NCBI GenBank assembly: GCA_964496705.1 | Contig: CAZCBJ010000239.1 | Span: 1 to 5,718 of the forward strand | Source of the DNA: CAZCBJ01 sp964496705 | Lineage (GTDB): Bacteria > Chloroflexota > Anaerolineae > Anaerolineales > Anaerolineaceae | DNA: 5,718 nt | Direction of reading: 5' to 3' | In this document: positions 1 to 5,285 of the stretch, in pieces | Layout: each line of letters starts with the position of its first letter | Numbering within the stretch: position 1 is the stretch's first letter | Notes under the pieces: model-generated | The model's input: the letters and a program-made list of their open reading frames with translations, nothing else | The model's database searches: none | Told to the model about the DNA's origin: nothing | Position numbers and translations under genes: made by a program

Positions 1-11
1 ATTGATTGATT

Positions 12-118
12 AAGTTGATTGCTTGACAGACCCGCTCAGGGAATCACCGCCCCGTGAGTCACTTCGCTGGCAATACATATAGCGAATTCTCTGACCGACT
101 CACTCAGAGAATCAACTT
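12..118. repeat. Imperfect direct repeat and nested inverted repeat in the left intergenic region
   Basis: Two kinds of repeat are visible in the 119 non-coding bases left of the last gene. Positions 25-48 and 93-116 form an imperfect direct repeat with 19 of 24 bases identical, sharing the core CTCAGnGAATCA, at a period of 68 bp. Separately, AAGTTGATT at 12-20 is the exact reverse complement of AATCAACTT at 110-118. All three plus-strand frames have stops within the first 13 bases, and I found no convincing minus-strand ORF. The stretch may be a remnant of a small dispersed repeat or a set of weak protein sites; copy number elsewhere in the genome is unknown. The repeats are seen directly; any function is inferred. 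Confidence 0.5.
86..112. terminator. Hairpin after the lysozyme-like gene, possible terminator
   Basis: ATTCTCTGA at 86-94 and TCAGAGAAT at 104-112 are perfect reverse complements, giving a 9-bp stem with a 9-nt loop. It starts 7 bases past the stop codon of the minus-strand gene, the usual place for a terminator. However, the T-run (CTTTTT at 116-121) follows the hairpin on the plus strand. On the minus strand the stem is followed by TCGCTATATG, which is not a U-tract, and is preceded by A residues. It therefore reads better as an intrinsic terminator for plus-strand transcripts entering from the left, or as a 3'-end stabilising hairpin for the minus-strand mRNA. The stem is AT-containing and of moderate strength. 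Confidence 0.5.
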
Positions 119-119
119 T

Positions 120-1118
120 TTATTGCGGCGGAGGGAAGTTGTAGAACGGCTCGATTATCTGGTTGGCGTAATCCAGGCCACGCTGACAGTCCTCGTCTTC
201 GACATACTTGGTGAACAACTTCCAGTCCACCTTTTTATCTTCGTACTCATACGCCTTGCCGATGGCATTGTATAAGCAGGTCGGCCCGACATTGTAATTG
301 AACAGGGTCAGCTTCCAGATCATCGGATAATCCACCACCACCTCGGGACTCTTCGCGGTGGCGTTGACCACCACCTGGGCAGTCTGGCGGCAGATGGCCA
401 GCAGCGCATGTGACAGATAGAAGATGCTGCGGTTGGCCTTGGCCTCGTCGATGCCCAACTCGCAGGTGGGACAGGTGGCGGCCATCAGACCCAGGAAAGC
501 GCCAATCATCAGATCATCCACCGGCTGCTGCTGGCAATTGCCGCCGTAGGCGATATTGCAGGCTTCCTGATAGAGGATCGGGCTCCAGTTGAGCGCAGCG
601 TGGGCGCCCAGGTAGGTCATGTGCCCCAGACCGTAATGGAACCCAAACTGTCCGGGCCAAAACTGGCTCTCGTAGCGGATCAACTGCTTGAGCATCACCG
701 GAGGAACGCCGGCTTCTTTGAAGCCGTTGAGGATGGCCTCGTCGAACATATTTTGGATGCGCACCACGGCGGGCTTGGCGGCCGCCAGCCCGCAGGCGTT
801 GGCATAACCGTAAAGCCCCAATCCGCCCGCCGGGCAGGATTTGGCATCCACGTAGCCGTTGGAGATCAACTGGGCGGCCAGGTAGCCGTAATTGACCTCG
901 GTGCGCAGCTCACTGGCCGACAGGGGAACATACAGCCAATGCATCTCTGCATCAGGAATTTCCGGGCGGCTCAGACAAATGGAACCCGTCACCGCAGCGG
1001 GCAAACCAGGCTGCGCCGGGGCAGCCTTGACCTGTCCCTTAATAGGCAAAAATCCCCCCACCATCAGCAGAAGGACCATGATCAACGCAACTTGTGTGGG
1101 TCGAGGATTCCCCTGCAT
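120..1118 (-). CDS. Secreted lysozyme-like / SLT-fold protein, cysteine-rich
   Basis: This 332-residue protein is probably exported and acts on, or is derived from enzymes acting on, peptidoglycan. Residues 10-26 form a hydrophobic signal segment, with a likely signal peptidase I site after VKA at 30-32. Residues 138-150 (VPPVMLKQLIRYE) followed by SQFWP match the helix around the catalytic glutamate of SLT transglycosylases, making E150 the candidate acid. A glycine-rich GLGHMTYLG follows at 163-171, like the family's GLMQ region. FNYNVGPTCLYNAI at 273-286 resembles the late YNaGxxxvxxAi motif. There are ten cysteines (48, 95, 109, 187, 195, 216, 219, 243, 281, 311), all after the signal peptide, so disulfides are plausible. 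The insertion between E150 and the YN motif is long for the family, so substrate and activity are uncertain. I chose the ATG at 1118 over the TTG just before it because GGAAAG lies 6 nt upstream. The gene has its own promoter. Confidence 0.72.
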   Translation of the reverse strand: MQGNPRPTQVALIMVLLLMVGGFLPIKGQVKAAPAQPGLPAAVTGSICLSRPEIPDAEMHWLYVPLSASELRTEVNYGYLAAQLISNGYVDAKSCPAGGLGLYGYANACGLAAAKPAVVRIQNMFDEAILNGFKEAGVPPVMLKQLIRYESQFWPGQFGFHYGLGHMTYLGAHAALNWSPILYQEACNIAYGGNCQQQPVDDLMIGAFLGLMAATCPTCELGIDEAKANRSIFYLSHALLAICRQTAQVVVNATAKSPEVVVDYPMIWKLTLFNYNVGPTCLYNAIGKAYEYEDKKVDWKLFTKYVEDEDCQRGLDYANQIIEPFYNFPPPQ

Positions 1119-1124
1119 CAATTG

Positions 1125-1130
1125 CTTTCC
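1125..1130 (-). promoter_or_regulatory. Ribosome binding site deciding the start of the lysozyme-like gene
   Basis: On the minus strand GGAAAG lies 6 nt before the ATG at 1118. The in-frame TTG at 1121 would leave only 3 nt of spacing, too short for normal initiation, so the ATG is preferred. Confidence 0.6.
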
Positions 1131-1156
1131 ACGAACGAGATTTTTAATACTGCTAT

Positions 1157-1185
1157 ACTATACACTGAATCGGGCAATTGGACAA
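1157..1185 (-). promoter_or_regulatory. Sigma70-type promoter for the lysozyme-like gene
   Basis: On the minus strand the -35 box is TTGTCC (1185-1180, 4 of 6 to consensus). A 17-bp spacer follows, then the -10 box TATAGT (1162-1157, 5 of 6). The predicted start site is near 1150, giving an untranslated leader of about 32 nt that carries the GGAAAG ribosome binding site. The promoter sits in the 97-nt gap after the DUF4037 stop codon, so the last gene can be expressed independently of the upstream operon. No clear operator or strong terminator is visible in this gap. Confidence 0.65.
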
Positions 1186-1215
1186 TACCTCCAAGATTAG
1201 AAAATGGCCAGCCAT

Positions 1216-2313
1216 CTACCCAAAAACGGCCCCCAGCCGGCGCGCCAGGTCCACCCGGTCAATCACATCCACCGCGTCAACAAACTGGTTGACCGAGCCG
1301 ACCCCGGCAGGCAGTGCGCGTACATCAGCATCCTCGACTGCCGCCAACAGCGCAGCCGCGATGGCGCCCGCCCCCACCACCCGGAAGGGTCGGTCGAAGA
1401 AATCGCCGATCGAAGTATCCTGCGGCGGGGTGAGTCCCAACGCGTTGTGCGCTTCGGCCGCGCGCTGATAAGCATCCGCCAGATGCTGCTGGCGCTCCTG
1501 CCAGGTTTCGGCGCGCAGCGCCGCCCCCAGCAGCGGTGCCAGCTCTGCGCTGCCCGGCAGGCGCAGGAAGGCGCTGCCGAACCACTTGCTGTATGGACGG
1601 TAATGCCGCGCCATTAAAAACCAAACATGCATCACATACTGACACAACCGCGCAGTCAGGATGCGCGAACCGAGGTCGTCACCCACACTGCCCGCCCGCC
1701 CCACGAAAGGCTGCTCCTGGTCAACCTTGCTCCACTGCGCCGCCAGGATGTACAGCCAAACATCGCGCGGATAATAAGCCAGCTTGCACCTCACCGCCTC
1801 CAATCCCAGATCGTCGCGAAACACGCCGCCGCTGGTCACCGCCAGCAGACGGTGCTCCTCAAAAGTGAGCCAGTCGCGCAGTCCCACCTCCCCGCGCGGA
1901 TCGATGCCCAGATACGCCCGGAGATAGCCGGACAGGGTGACAATCTCCACCGCGTGGTTGACCGGCCCGGATTGTATCGGCTGCTGCCAGTAAGTGCCCA
2001 GGTCTCCAGGGATCTGGCTGGGGGCGGAATAGTTGGTTGAATAACCGTAAAAAGAGAGGGGCAGGTGCTGGCGCAGCGCAGCGTCCACCTGCGGGCTGAG
2101 CCGGGGGTTGTCTTCCTCGCGCAGAAACAGCACCAGGCGCGGACCCCAGCAGTGATCTGTGGACATCTCGGTGTCCAGCCCAATCACGTCCGAGCCGAAT
2201 CCGATCAACGCGGCGCTGTGCGGCAAGCCGGGGAAGTGGGAGTCGAGCAGCGGACCCACCGCCTCGCGGTAGAACAGTTCACTCAGGCGCAGACCAGGGA
2301 TGAAATCAGGCAT
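1216..2313 (-). CDS. DUF4037 domain protein, predicted nucleotidyltransferase-like
   Basis: This 365-residue soluble protein matches the DUF4037 family by its opening FIPGLRLSELFYREAVGPLL (residues 4-23) and by the block GFGSDVIGLDTEMSTDHCWG (38-57). The spacing G40-S41, D47 and D53 in that block resembles the GS-x(n)-D-x-D active site of the nucleotidyltransferase fold, so nucleotide transfer to an unknown acceptor is a reasonable inference. The position after DH is cysteine here (C55); I recall acidic or His residues there in some relatives but cannot check. A helical C-terminal half (about 150-365) contains RPYSKWFGSAF at 239-249. No signal peptide or membrane segment is seen. I chose the ATG at 2313 because the family usually begins just before FIPGL. 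It lies 4 nt after the lipoprotein stop with only a weak GGA upstream, so translational coupling is likely. An in-frame start at 2358 would add 15 residues and overlap the upstream gene. No pathway is known. Confidence 0.82.
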   Translation of the reverse strand: MPDFIPGLRLSELFYREAVGPLLDSHFPGLPHSAALIGFGSDVIGLDTEMSTDHCWGPRLVLFLREEDNPRLSPQVDAALRQHLPLSFYGYSTNYSAPSQIPGDLGTYWQQPIQSGPVNHAVEIVTLSGYLRAYLGIDPRGEVGLRDWLTFEEHRLLAVTSGGVFRDDLGLEAVRCKLAYYPRDVWLYILAAQWSKVDQEQPFVGRAGSVGDDLGSRILTARLCQYVMHVWFLMARHYRPYSKWFGSAFLRLPGSAELAPLLGAALRAETWQERQQHLADAYQRAAEAHNALGLTPPQDTSIGDFFDRPFRVVGAGAIAAALLAAVEDADVRALPAGVGSVNQFVDAVDVIDRVDLARRLGAVFG

Positions 2314-2317
2314 GCGT

Positions 2318-3565
2318 TTATTCCAGGCGGACAAAGCGCTGATTCTCGGTGCTGTCATCCACCAGCGGCTGGAAAACCAGCACCAGACCCCTGGCTACGC
2401 TGCGCACCTGGAGCAGGACCCAGCCCTCGGCTGTGCCGCCGGGGTAGAGGCCGACATCCAGGATGGGTTCCGGCGGGACGGCGTTGCCGTAATCGCTGAT
2501 AAAACCCTCGTTGTCCAGCGTGCTGAAATAGAAGCTGTCGATGCGCTCGGGGCGGTCGGCGGTGCCGATGTAACGCGCCTGCACGCGCAACAGCAGGTAT
2601 TGCATGCCGTCGGCCGGCACGGGATTATCCAACCACACCTGGCGCAGGCGCTCCATGGCCGCCTCACCGCGCAGCAGCTCCAGCATGCTCACCTCCCAGT
2701 TGCGGGTCACCAGGCGGTCGCTGAACCGAGCCGGACGATCCGCCTCCACCCCCAGATCGGTGGGGCGAATGGCAGCCAGTTGCGGATCAACAAAGATGGC
2801 AGCGCCGTCATCCAGCGCGATGTAGCGGTAGCGGTCTTCATCGAAGTTGGCCATCTCGTTGACCACCAGCATCAGGTTTTTCTCCTCTTTGCCGGCCAGG
2901 TATACCGCCCAGCCTTCCGTCTGCTGACCGCTGGTCAATTCGGCGTACAGCTCATCCCCGGGCGCGTCCACCAGCATGGCTTCGTACACCTGCAGACGGC
3001 TGCCGGTCAACTCAAAGTCAAATGCCATGATGGCGTGCATATCCTGGTCGGGATAAGTGCACTTGACCCGCAGCCTGGCCATCACATATTCCTGGTCTGC
3101 GCCCGGCTCTTCATTAAGAGGGTTGGCATCCTGCAATATTCTCCAGGCGGCATCGCCGCGCCGGTATTCGAGCACCTGCACATCCCAGTTGGGCGCCGGG
3201 ACCAACGCGCTGCGCGGGAAGGGGTTGCTGCGTCCCATGCCGAGCGCGGAGGGGGTGGGCGACAGAATCTGCGCGGGATAGGTCTCGCTGGGTCGCGGGG
3301 TAAGGGTTTCCGTCGGGCTTTCCAACACCGCCGGTGTGGCGGTGTCGCTGGGATAGGGATGGGTGCTGGTGGGACGGGCGGGCGTGGGCGAGCGGGCGAT
3401 GGAGGTCCAGGTGGGCAGCCGGCTCTGCGTGGGGGTGGAAGGATCGGTGGTGGCCGTCGGCGTGTCAGCCGGGCGACCCAATCCAAAGGGCAGCCGGCAG
3501 GCAGATAGAACCAACAGAAGAATGATCAGCGCCAGCAGCGCAGCGCTGTGGGAGACAGGTTTCAT
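2318..3565 (-). CDS. Secreted lipoprotein with two DUF4352-like domains
   Basis: This 415-residue protein begins with a lipoprotein signal: hydrophobic residues 8-20, then the lipobox LSAC with Cys23 as the lipidation site. It should be tethered to the outer face of the membrane. Residues 34-107 are a Pro/Thr/Ser-rich spacer that probably crosses the wall layer. Two homologous beta-rich modules follow, at about 120-260 and 283-415. Both share the order NW-V-x-(V/M)-LE-x-x-RG-(D/E)-AA (126-140 and 289-303), then an EYV/QYLLLRV strand, an (E)GW segment (218-219 and 381-382) and a late hydrophobic LxLVF/LMLVV strand. This layout resembles DUF4352 / immunoglobulin-like lipoprotein domains, though I assign that family by pattern only. 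The ligand is unknown; a binding or structural role is more likely than enzymatic. It starts 12 nt after mscL without a clear Shine-Dalgarno and ends 4 nt before the DUF4037 gene, so it sits inside the operon. Confidence 0.78.
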   Translation of the reverse strand: MKPVSHSAALLALIILLLVLSACRLPFGLGRPADTPTATTDPSTPTQSRLPTWTSIARSPTPARPTSTHPYPSDTATPAVLESPTETLTPRPSETYPAQILSPTPSALGMGRSNPFPRSALVPAPNWDVQVLEYRRGDAAWRILQDANPLNEEPGADQEYVMARLRVKCTYPDQDMHAIMAFDFELTGSRLQVYEAMLVDAPGDELYAELTSGQQTEGWAVYLAGKEEKNLMLVVNEMANFDEDRYRYIALDDGAAIFVDPQLAAIRPTDLGVEADRPARFSDRLVTRNWEVSMLELLRGEAAMERLRQVWLDNPVPADGMQYLLLRVQARYIGTADRPERIDSFYFSTLDNEGFISDYGNAVPPEPILDVGLYPGGTAEGWVLLQVRSVARGLVLVFQPLVDDSTENQRFVRLE

Positions 3566-3577
3566 GGATAGGGCGGC

Positions 3578-4015
3578 TCAGCTCTTGGGCAGTTCCGAGG
3601 TGCAATTGGGGCAGCGCAAAGCCTGGATGGGGATGGCGGTGCAGCAGAACGGGCAATCCTTGGTGGTGGGCGCAGGTTCCGGCGCCGGTCTTCTCATCCT
3701 GTTGACCCAGCGCACCAGCAAAAAGATGGCGAACGACACAACGATGAAATCAATGATGGTGTTGAGAAACACACCGTAGTTCAACGTGGCCGCGCCAGCT
3801 TCCTTTGCAGCCGCCAGGGTGGCAAATGGCGTGCCGGACAGATTGATGAACAGATTGGAAAAATCCACCTTGCCCAGCAGCAGGCCAATGGGCGGCATGA
3901 TGATGTCATTGACCAACGAGGTGATGATCTTGCCAAACGCTCCGCCGATGATCAGACCAACGGCCAGATCAATCACGTTCCCGCGCATGGCGAATTCCTT
4001 GAACTCTTTCAACAT
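3578..4015 (-). CDS. mscL: Large-conductance mechanosensitive channel MscL with C-terminal zinc ribbon
   Basis: MscL is a homopentameric inner-membrane channel that opens under membrane tension and releases solutes during hypo-osmotic shock. The start MLKEFKEFAMRGNVIDLAVG is the family's N-terminal helix and first pore helix; G20 corresponds to the gating Gly22 of E. coli. TM1 spans about 14-40 and ends in NDIIMPPIG. The periplasmic loop is about 45-78. TM2 spans about 80-103 (YGVFLNTIIDF...). At 145 residues it is near the usual length. In place of the normal charged cytoplasmic helix, a Pro-rich linker (110-117) leads to CPFC (121-124) and CPNC (135-138), a four-cysteine zinc ribbon with an extra C125. 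The start is firm: AAAGGAGG at 4028-4021 lies 5 nt before the ATG. It follows the MFS gene by 30 nt and precedes the lipoprotein by 12 nt. Confidence 0.97.
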   Translation of the reverse strand: MLKEFKEFAMRGNVIDLAVGLIIGGAFGKIITSLVNDIIMPPIGLLLGKVDFSNLFINLSGTPFATLAAAKEAGAATLNYGVFLNTIIDFIVVSFAIFLLVRWVNRMRRPAPEPAPTTKDCPFCCTAIPIQALRCPNCTSELPKS

Positions 4016-4020
4016 GGCAG

Positions 4021-4028
4021 CCTCCTTT
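4021..4028 (-). promoter_or_regulatory. Strong Shine-Dalgarno of mscL
   Basis: On the minus strand AAAGGAGG sits 5 nt before the mscL ATG. It is the only near-consensus ribosome binding site in the window and contrasts with the leaderless or weak sites of the neighbouring genes. This suggests mscL is translated efficiently and independently within the operon. Confidence 0.85.
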
Positions 4029-4045
4029 GATGGGTTATATCTATT

Positions 4046-5239
4046 TTACTCCAAGCCGACGGGTTCCGGACGCTTTTCCGCCACATGGATGCGCGAGAGC
4101 GCCAACAGCGCGAACAGGTTAAAGACCACTGCCGCTGCGGCGTTTGCCGGCAATCCCCAGGTAAACAGGAAAGGCGCCAACCCCGAGCCCAGCGCCCTGC
4201 CAATCGCAAAAGCGGTGATGTTGAAGCCCAGCAGCGTGGCGCGAGACTCGGGCATCACCTCCGAAGCCATCGGCAAGCTGCTGACAATGGCAAACTCAAA
4301 GGTCAGGAAGAACAGACCCAATCCAATCAGGGCGCTCCACAACTGGGCGCCCATCCAGGGCAGCATCAGCGCCACCAGCGCGTTGGCCAGCACACCGATC
4401 ATGGTCGAGCGCCGCTTGCCCAGGCGGTCAACCAACAGCGCGGTGAGCAGTTCTGCGGCCAGTTCGGCAACGCCGATCACCGCGGCAGCCGCACCCAGCG
4501 CGGCAACCTTTAAGCCAAACTGCCCTTCCATCCACACCCCAAAGACGACATTGATCACCTCGTTGGCGCTGGTGAACGAGGCGCTGAGCGCCAACATGGC
4601 CAGCGCGGAAGGATGCGCCAGCAACCTGCGAAAACTCTGCCAGGTGCTCTCCCTGCCCGCGGCTGTCGGTTTGCCGGCCGGCACCAGCCAGGCAACCAGC
4701 CCAAACCCGCCCAACGCCAACAGCGCCACGACGGCATACGGCGACTGCCAACCCAGACGGTTGATCAACAGGCCGACCAGCGGCATGCCAATAATGAAAC
4801 TGAGCGCCCAGCTCAGCTCGGTCATCGCCAACGACTGGCCGCGTTGGTGATAGGCGATATGGTCGCCCAGATACGCCTGCATGGCGGGCACGTAGGTGAA
4901 AACACCCAGAAAGCCCAGGGCGGTAGCGGCGAAAAACACCCCATAAACCGGCCGGAGCGCCACCGCGCCTGCCGCCAGGATGAACATCCCCAATCCCAGC
5001 AGGAGGCTGAACTTGCGCCCGCGCCGGTCGGCGAGCGGCGAAAGGAAGGGGATCAGCACACCTGAAAGCTGCCGGACGGTCAAAGCCAACGTGATCTGAG
5101 TCAGCTCCACGCCCATACCGCGCGCAAAAACCGCCAGGAATGGATAAATCATGCGGCTGGCGATGTTCATCACCAGGCGCACAATGGTGAACAAGATCAC
5201 CTGGTCGCGCATCGACAGCGGTGGGCGGTCTGCGGACAT
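4046..5239 (-). CDS. Major facilitator superfamily transporter, exporter-like
   Basis: This 397-residue integral membrane protein has about twelve hydrophobic segments (roughly 13-38, 47-69, 77-95, 100-122, 136-158, 166-187, 211-233, 245-270, 276-296, 299-323, 335-357, 365-384). They are split by a hydrophilic central loop at 188-210, the usual 6+6 MFS plan. Motif A is present between TM2 and TM3 as PLADRRGRK (68-76), with its half-repeat LLVDRLGKRR (268-277) between TM8 and TM9. A glycine-containing TM5 (GMPLVG, 151-156) loosely recalls the antiporter motif, so proton-coupled efflux of small molecules is plausible. The substrate cannot be read from sequence. I chose the ATG at 5239, not the upstream in-frame ATG at 5263, because a perfect TATAAT lies 7 bp before it, which would make the mRNA start at that ATG. 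The longer form adds only eight residues. It is the first gene of the probable operon. Confidence 0.9.
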   Translation of the reverse strand: MSADRPPLSMRDQVILFTIVRLVMNIASRMIYPFLAVFARGMGVELTQITLALTVRQLSGVLIPFLSPLADRRGRKFSLLLGLGMFILAAGAVALRPVYGVFFAATALGFLGVFTYVPAMQAYLGDHIAYHQRGQSLAMTELSWALSFIIGMPLVGLLINRLGWQSPYAVVALLALGGFGLVAWLVPAGKPTAAGRESTWQSFRRLLAHPSALAMLALSASFTSANEVINVVFGVWMEGQFGLKVAALGAAAAVIGVAELAAELLTALLVDRLGKRRSTMIGVLANALVALMLPWMGAQLWSALIGLGLFFLTFEFAIVSSLPMASEVMPESRATLLGFNITAFAIGRALGSGLAPFLFTWGLPANAAAAVVFNLFALLALSRIHVAEKRPEPVGLE

Positions 5240-5246
5240 GCGCCCG

Positions 5247-5252
5247 ATTATA
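5247..5252 (-). promoter_or_regulatory. -10 box of a probable leaderless promoter for the MFS operon
   Basis: A perfect TATAAT on the minus strand is followed by 7 nt and then the ATG at 5239, so transcription should begin at or next to the start codon. No -35 match is visible at 16-18 bp upstream, and no ribosome binding site can fit. -10 boxes placed this way are a known mark of leaderless genes in Actinobacteria and Deinococcus-Thermus; applying it here is inference. Confidence 0.6.
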
Positions 5253-5273
5253 CCCTCACCCATACGGACAGGC

Positions 5274-5279
5274 TATAAT
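5274..5279 (+). promoter_or_regulatory. -10 box of a probable leaderless promoter for the CoiA-like gene
   Basis: A perfect TATAAT on the plus strand is followed by 6 nt (AACGGC) and the ATG at 5286, the normal distance from -10 to the first transcribed base. There is no Shine-Dalgarno upstream and no recognisable -35. The place where a -35 would lie (about 5251-5256) overlaps the -10 box of the opposing MFS promoter. Confidence 0.62.
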
Positions 5280-5285
5280 AACGGC

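Noticed and set aside
23..28. Perfect TTGACA on the plus strand as a -35 box
   Set aside because: No -10-like sequence lies 16-18 bp downstream; the next AT-rich string (CATATAGC near 76-83) is much too far away, and no plus-strand gene follows.
54..275. Plus-strand open frame of 73 codons at the left end
   Set aside because: It overlaps the end of the lysozyme-like gene antisense, begins inside the repeat region without a ribosome binding site, and has no recognisable similarity.
1204..1215. Small palindrome ATGGC-CA-GCCAT just after the DUF4037 stop, followed by a short T stretch on the minus strand
   Set aside because: The stem is only 5 bp with a 2-nt loop, too small for a convincing terminator, so read-through into the last gene remains possible.
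600..1292. Plus-strand open frame of 230 codons opposite the lysozyme-like gene
   Set aside because: It is antisense to a gene with a signal peptide and a catalytic motif, and it crosses that gene's promoter region. No ribosome binding site or domain supports it.
2300..3508. Long open frame of 402 codons on the plus strand opposite the lipoprotein gene
   Set aside because: It lies entirely antisense to a gene with a clear lipobox and repeated domains. Its product is rich in His, Gln, Gly and Ala with no domain or signal, which is typical of antisense frames in GC-rich DNA.
4029..4050. TAAAAT and TATAAC on the minus strand in the gap before mscL, as an internal promoter
   Set aside because: Neither box has a -35 match at 16-18 bp, and the gap is only 30 nt with AT-rich sequence, so chance -10-like strings are expected.
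3786..4850. Open frame of 354 codons on the plus strand opposite mscL and the MFS gene
   Set aside because: It runs antisense to two well-recognised membrane protein genes, has a low-complexity Ala/Ser/Asn/Pro composition, and shows no recognisable domain.
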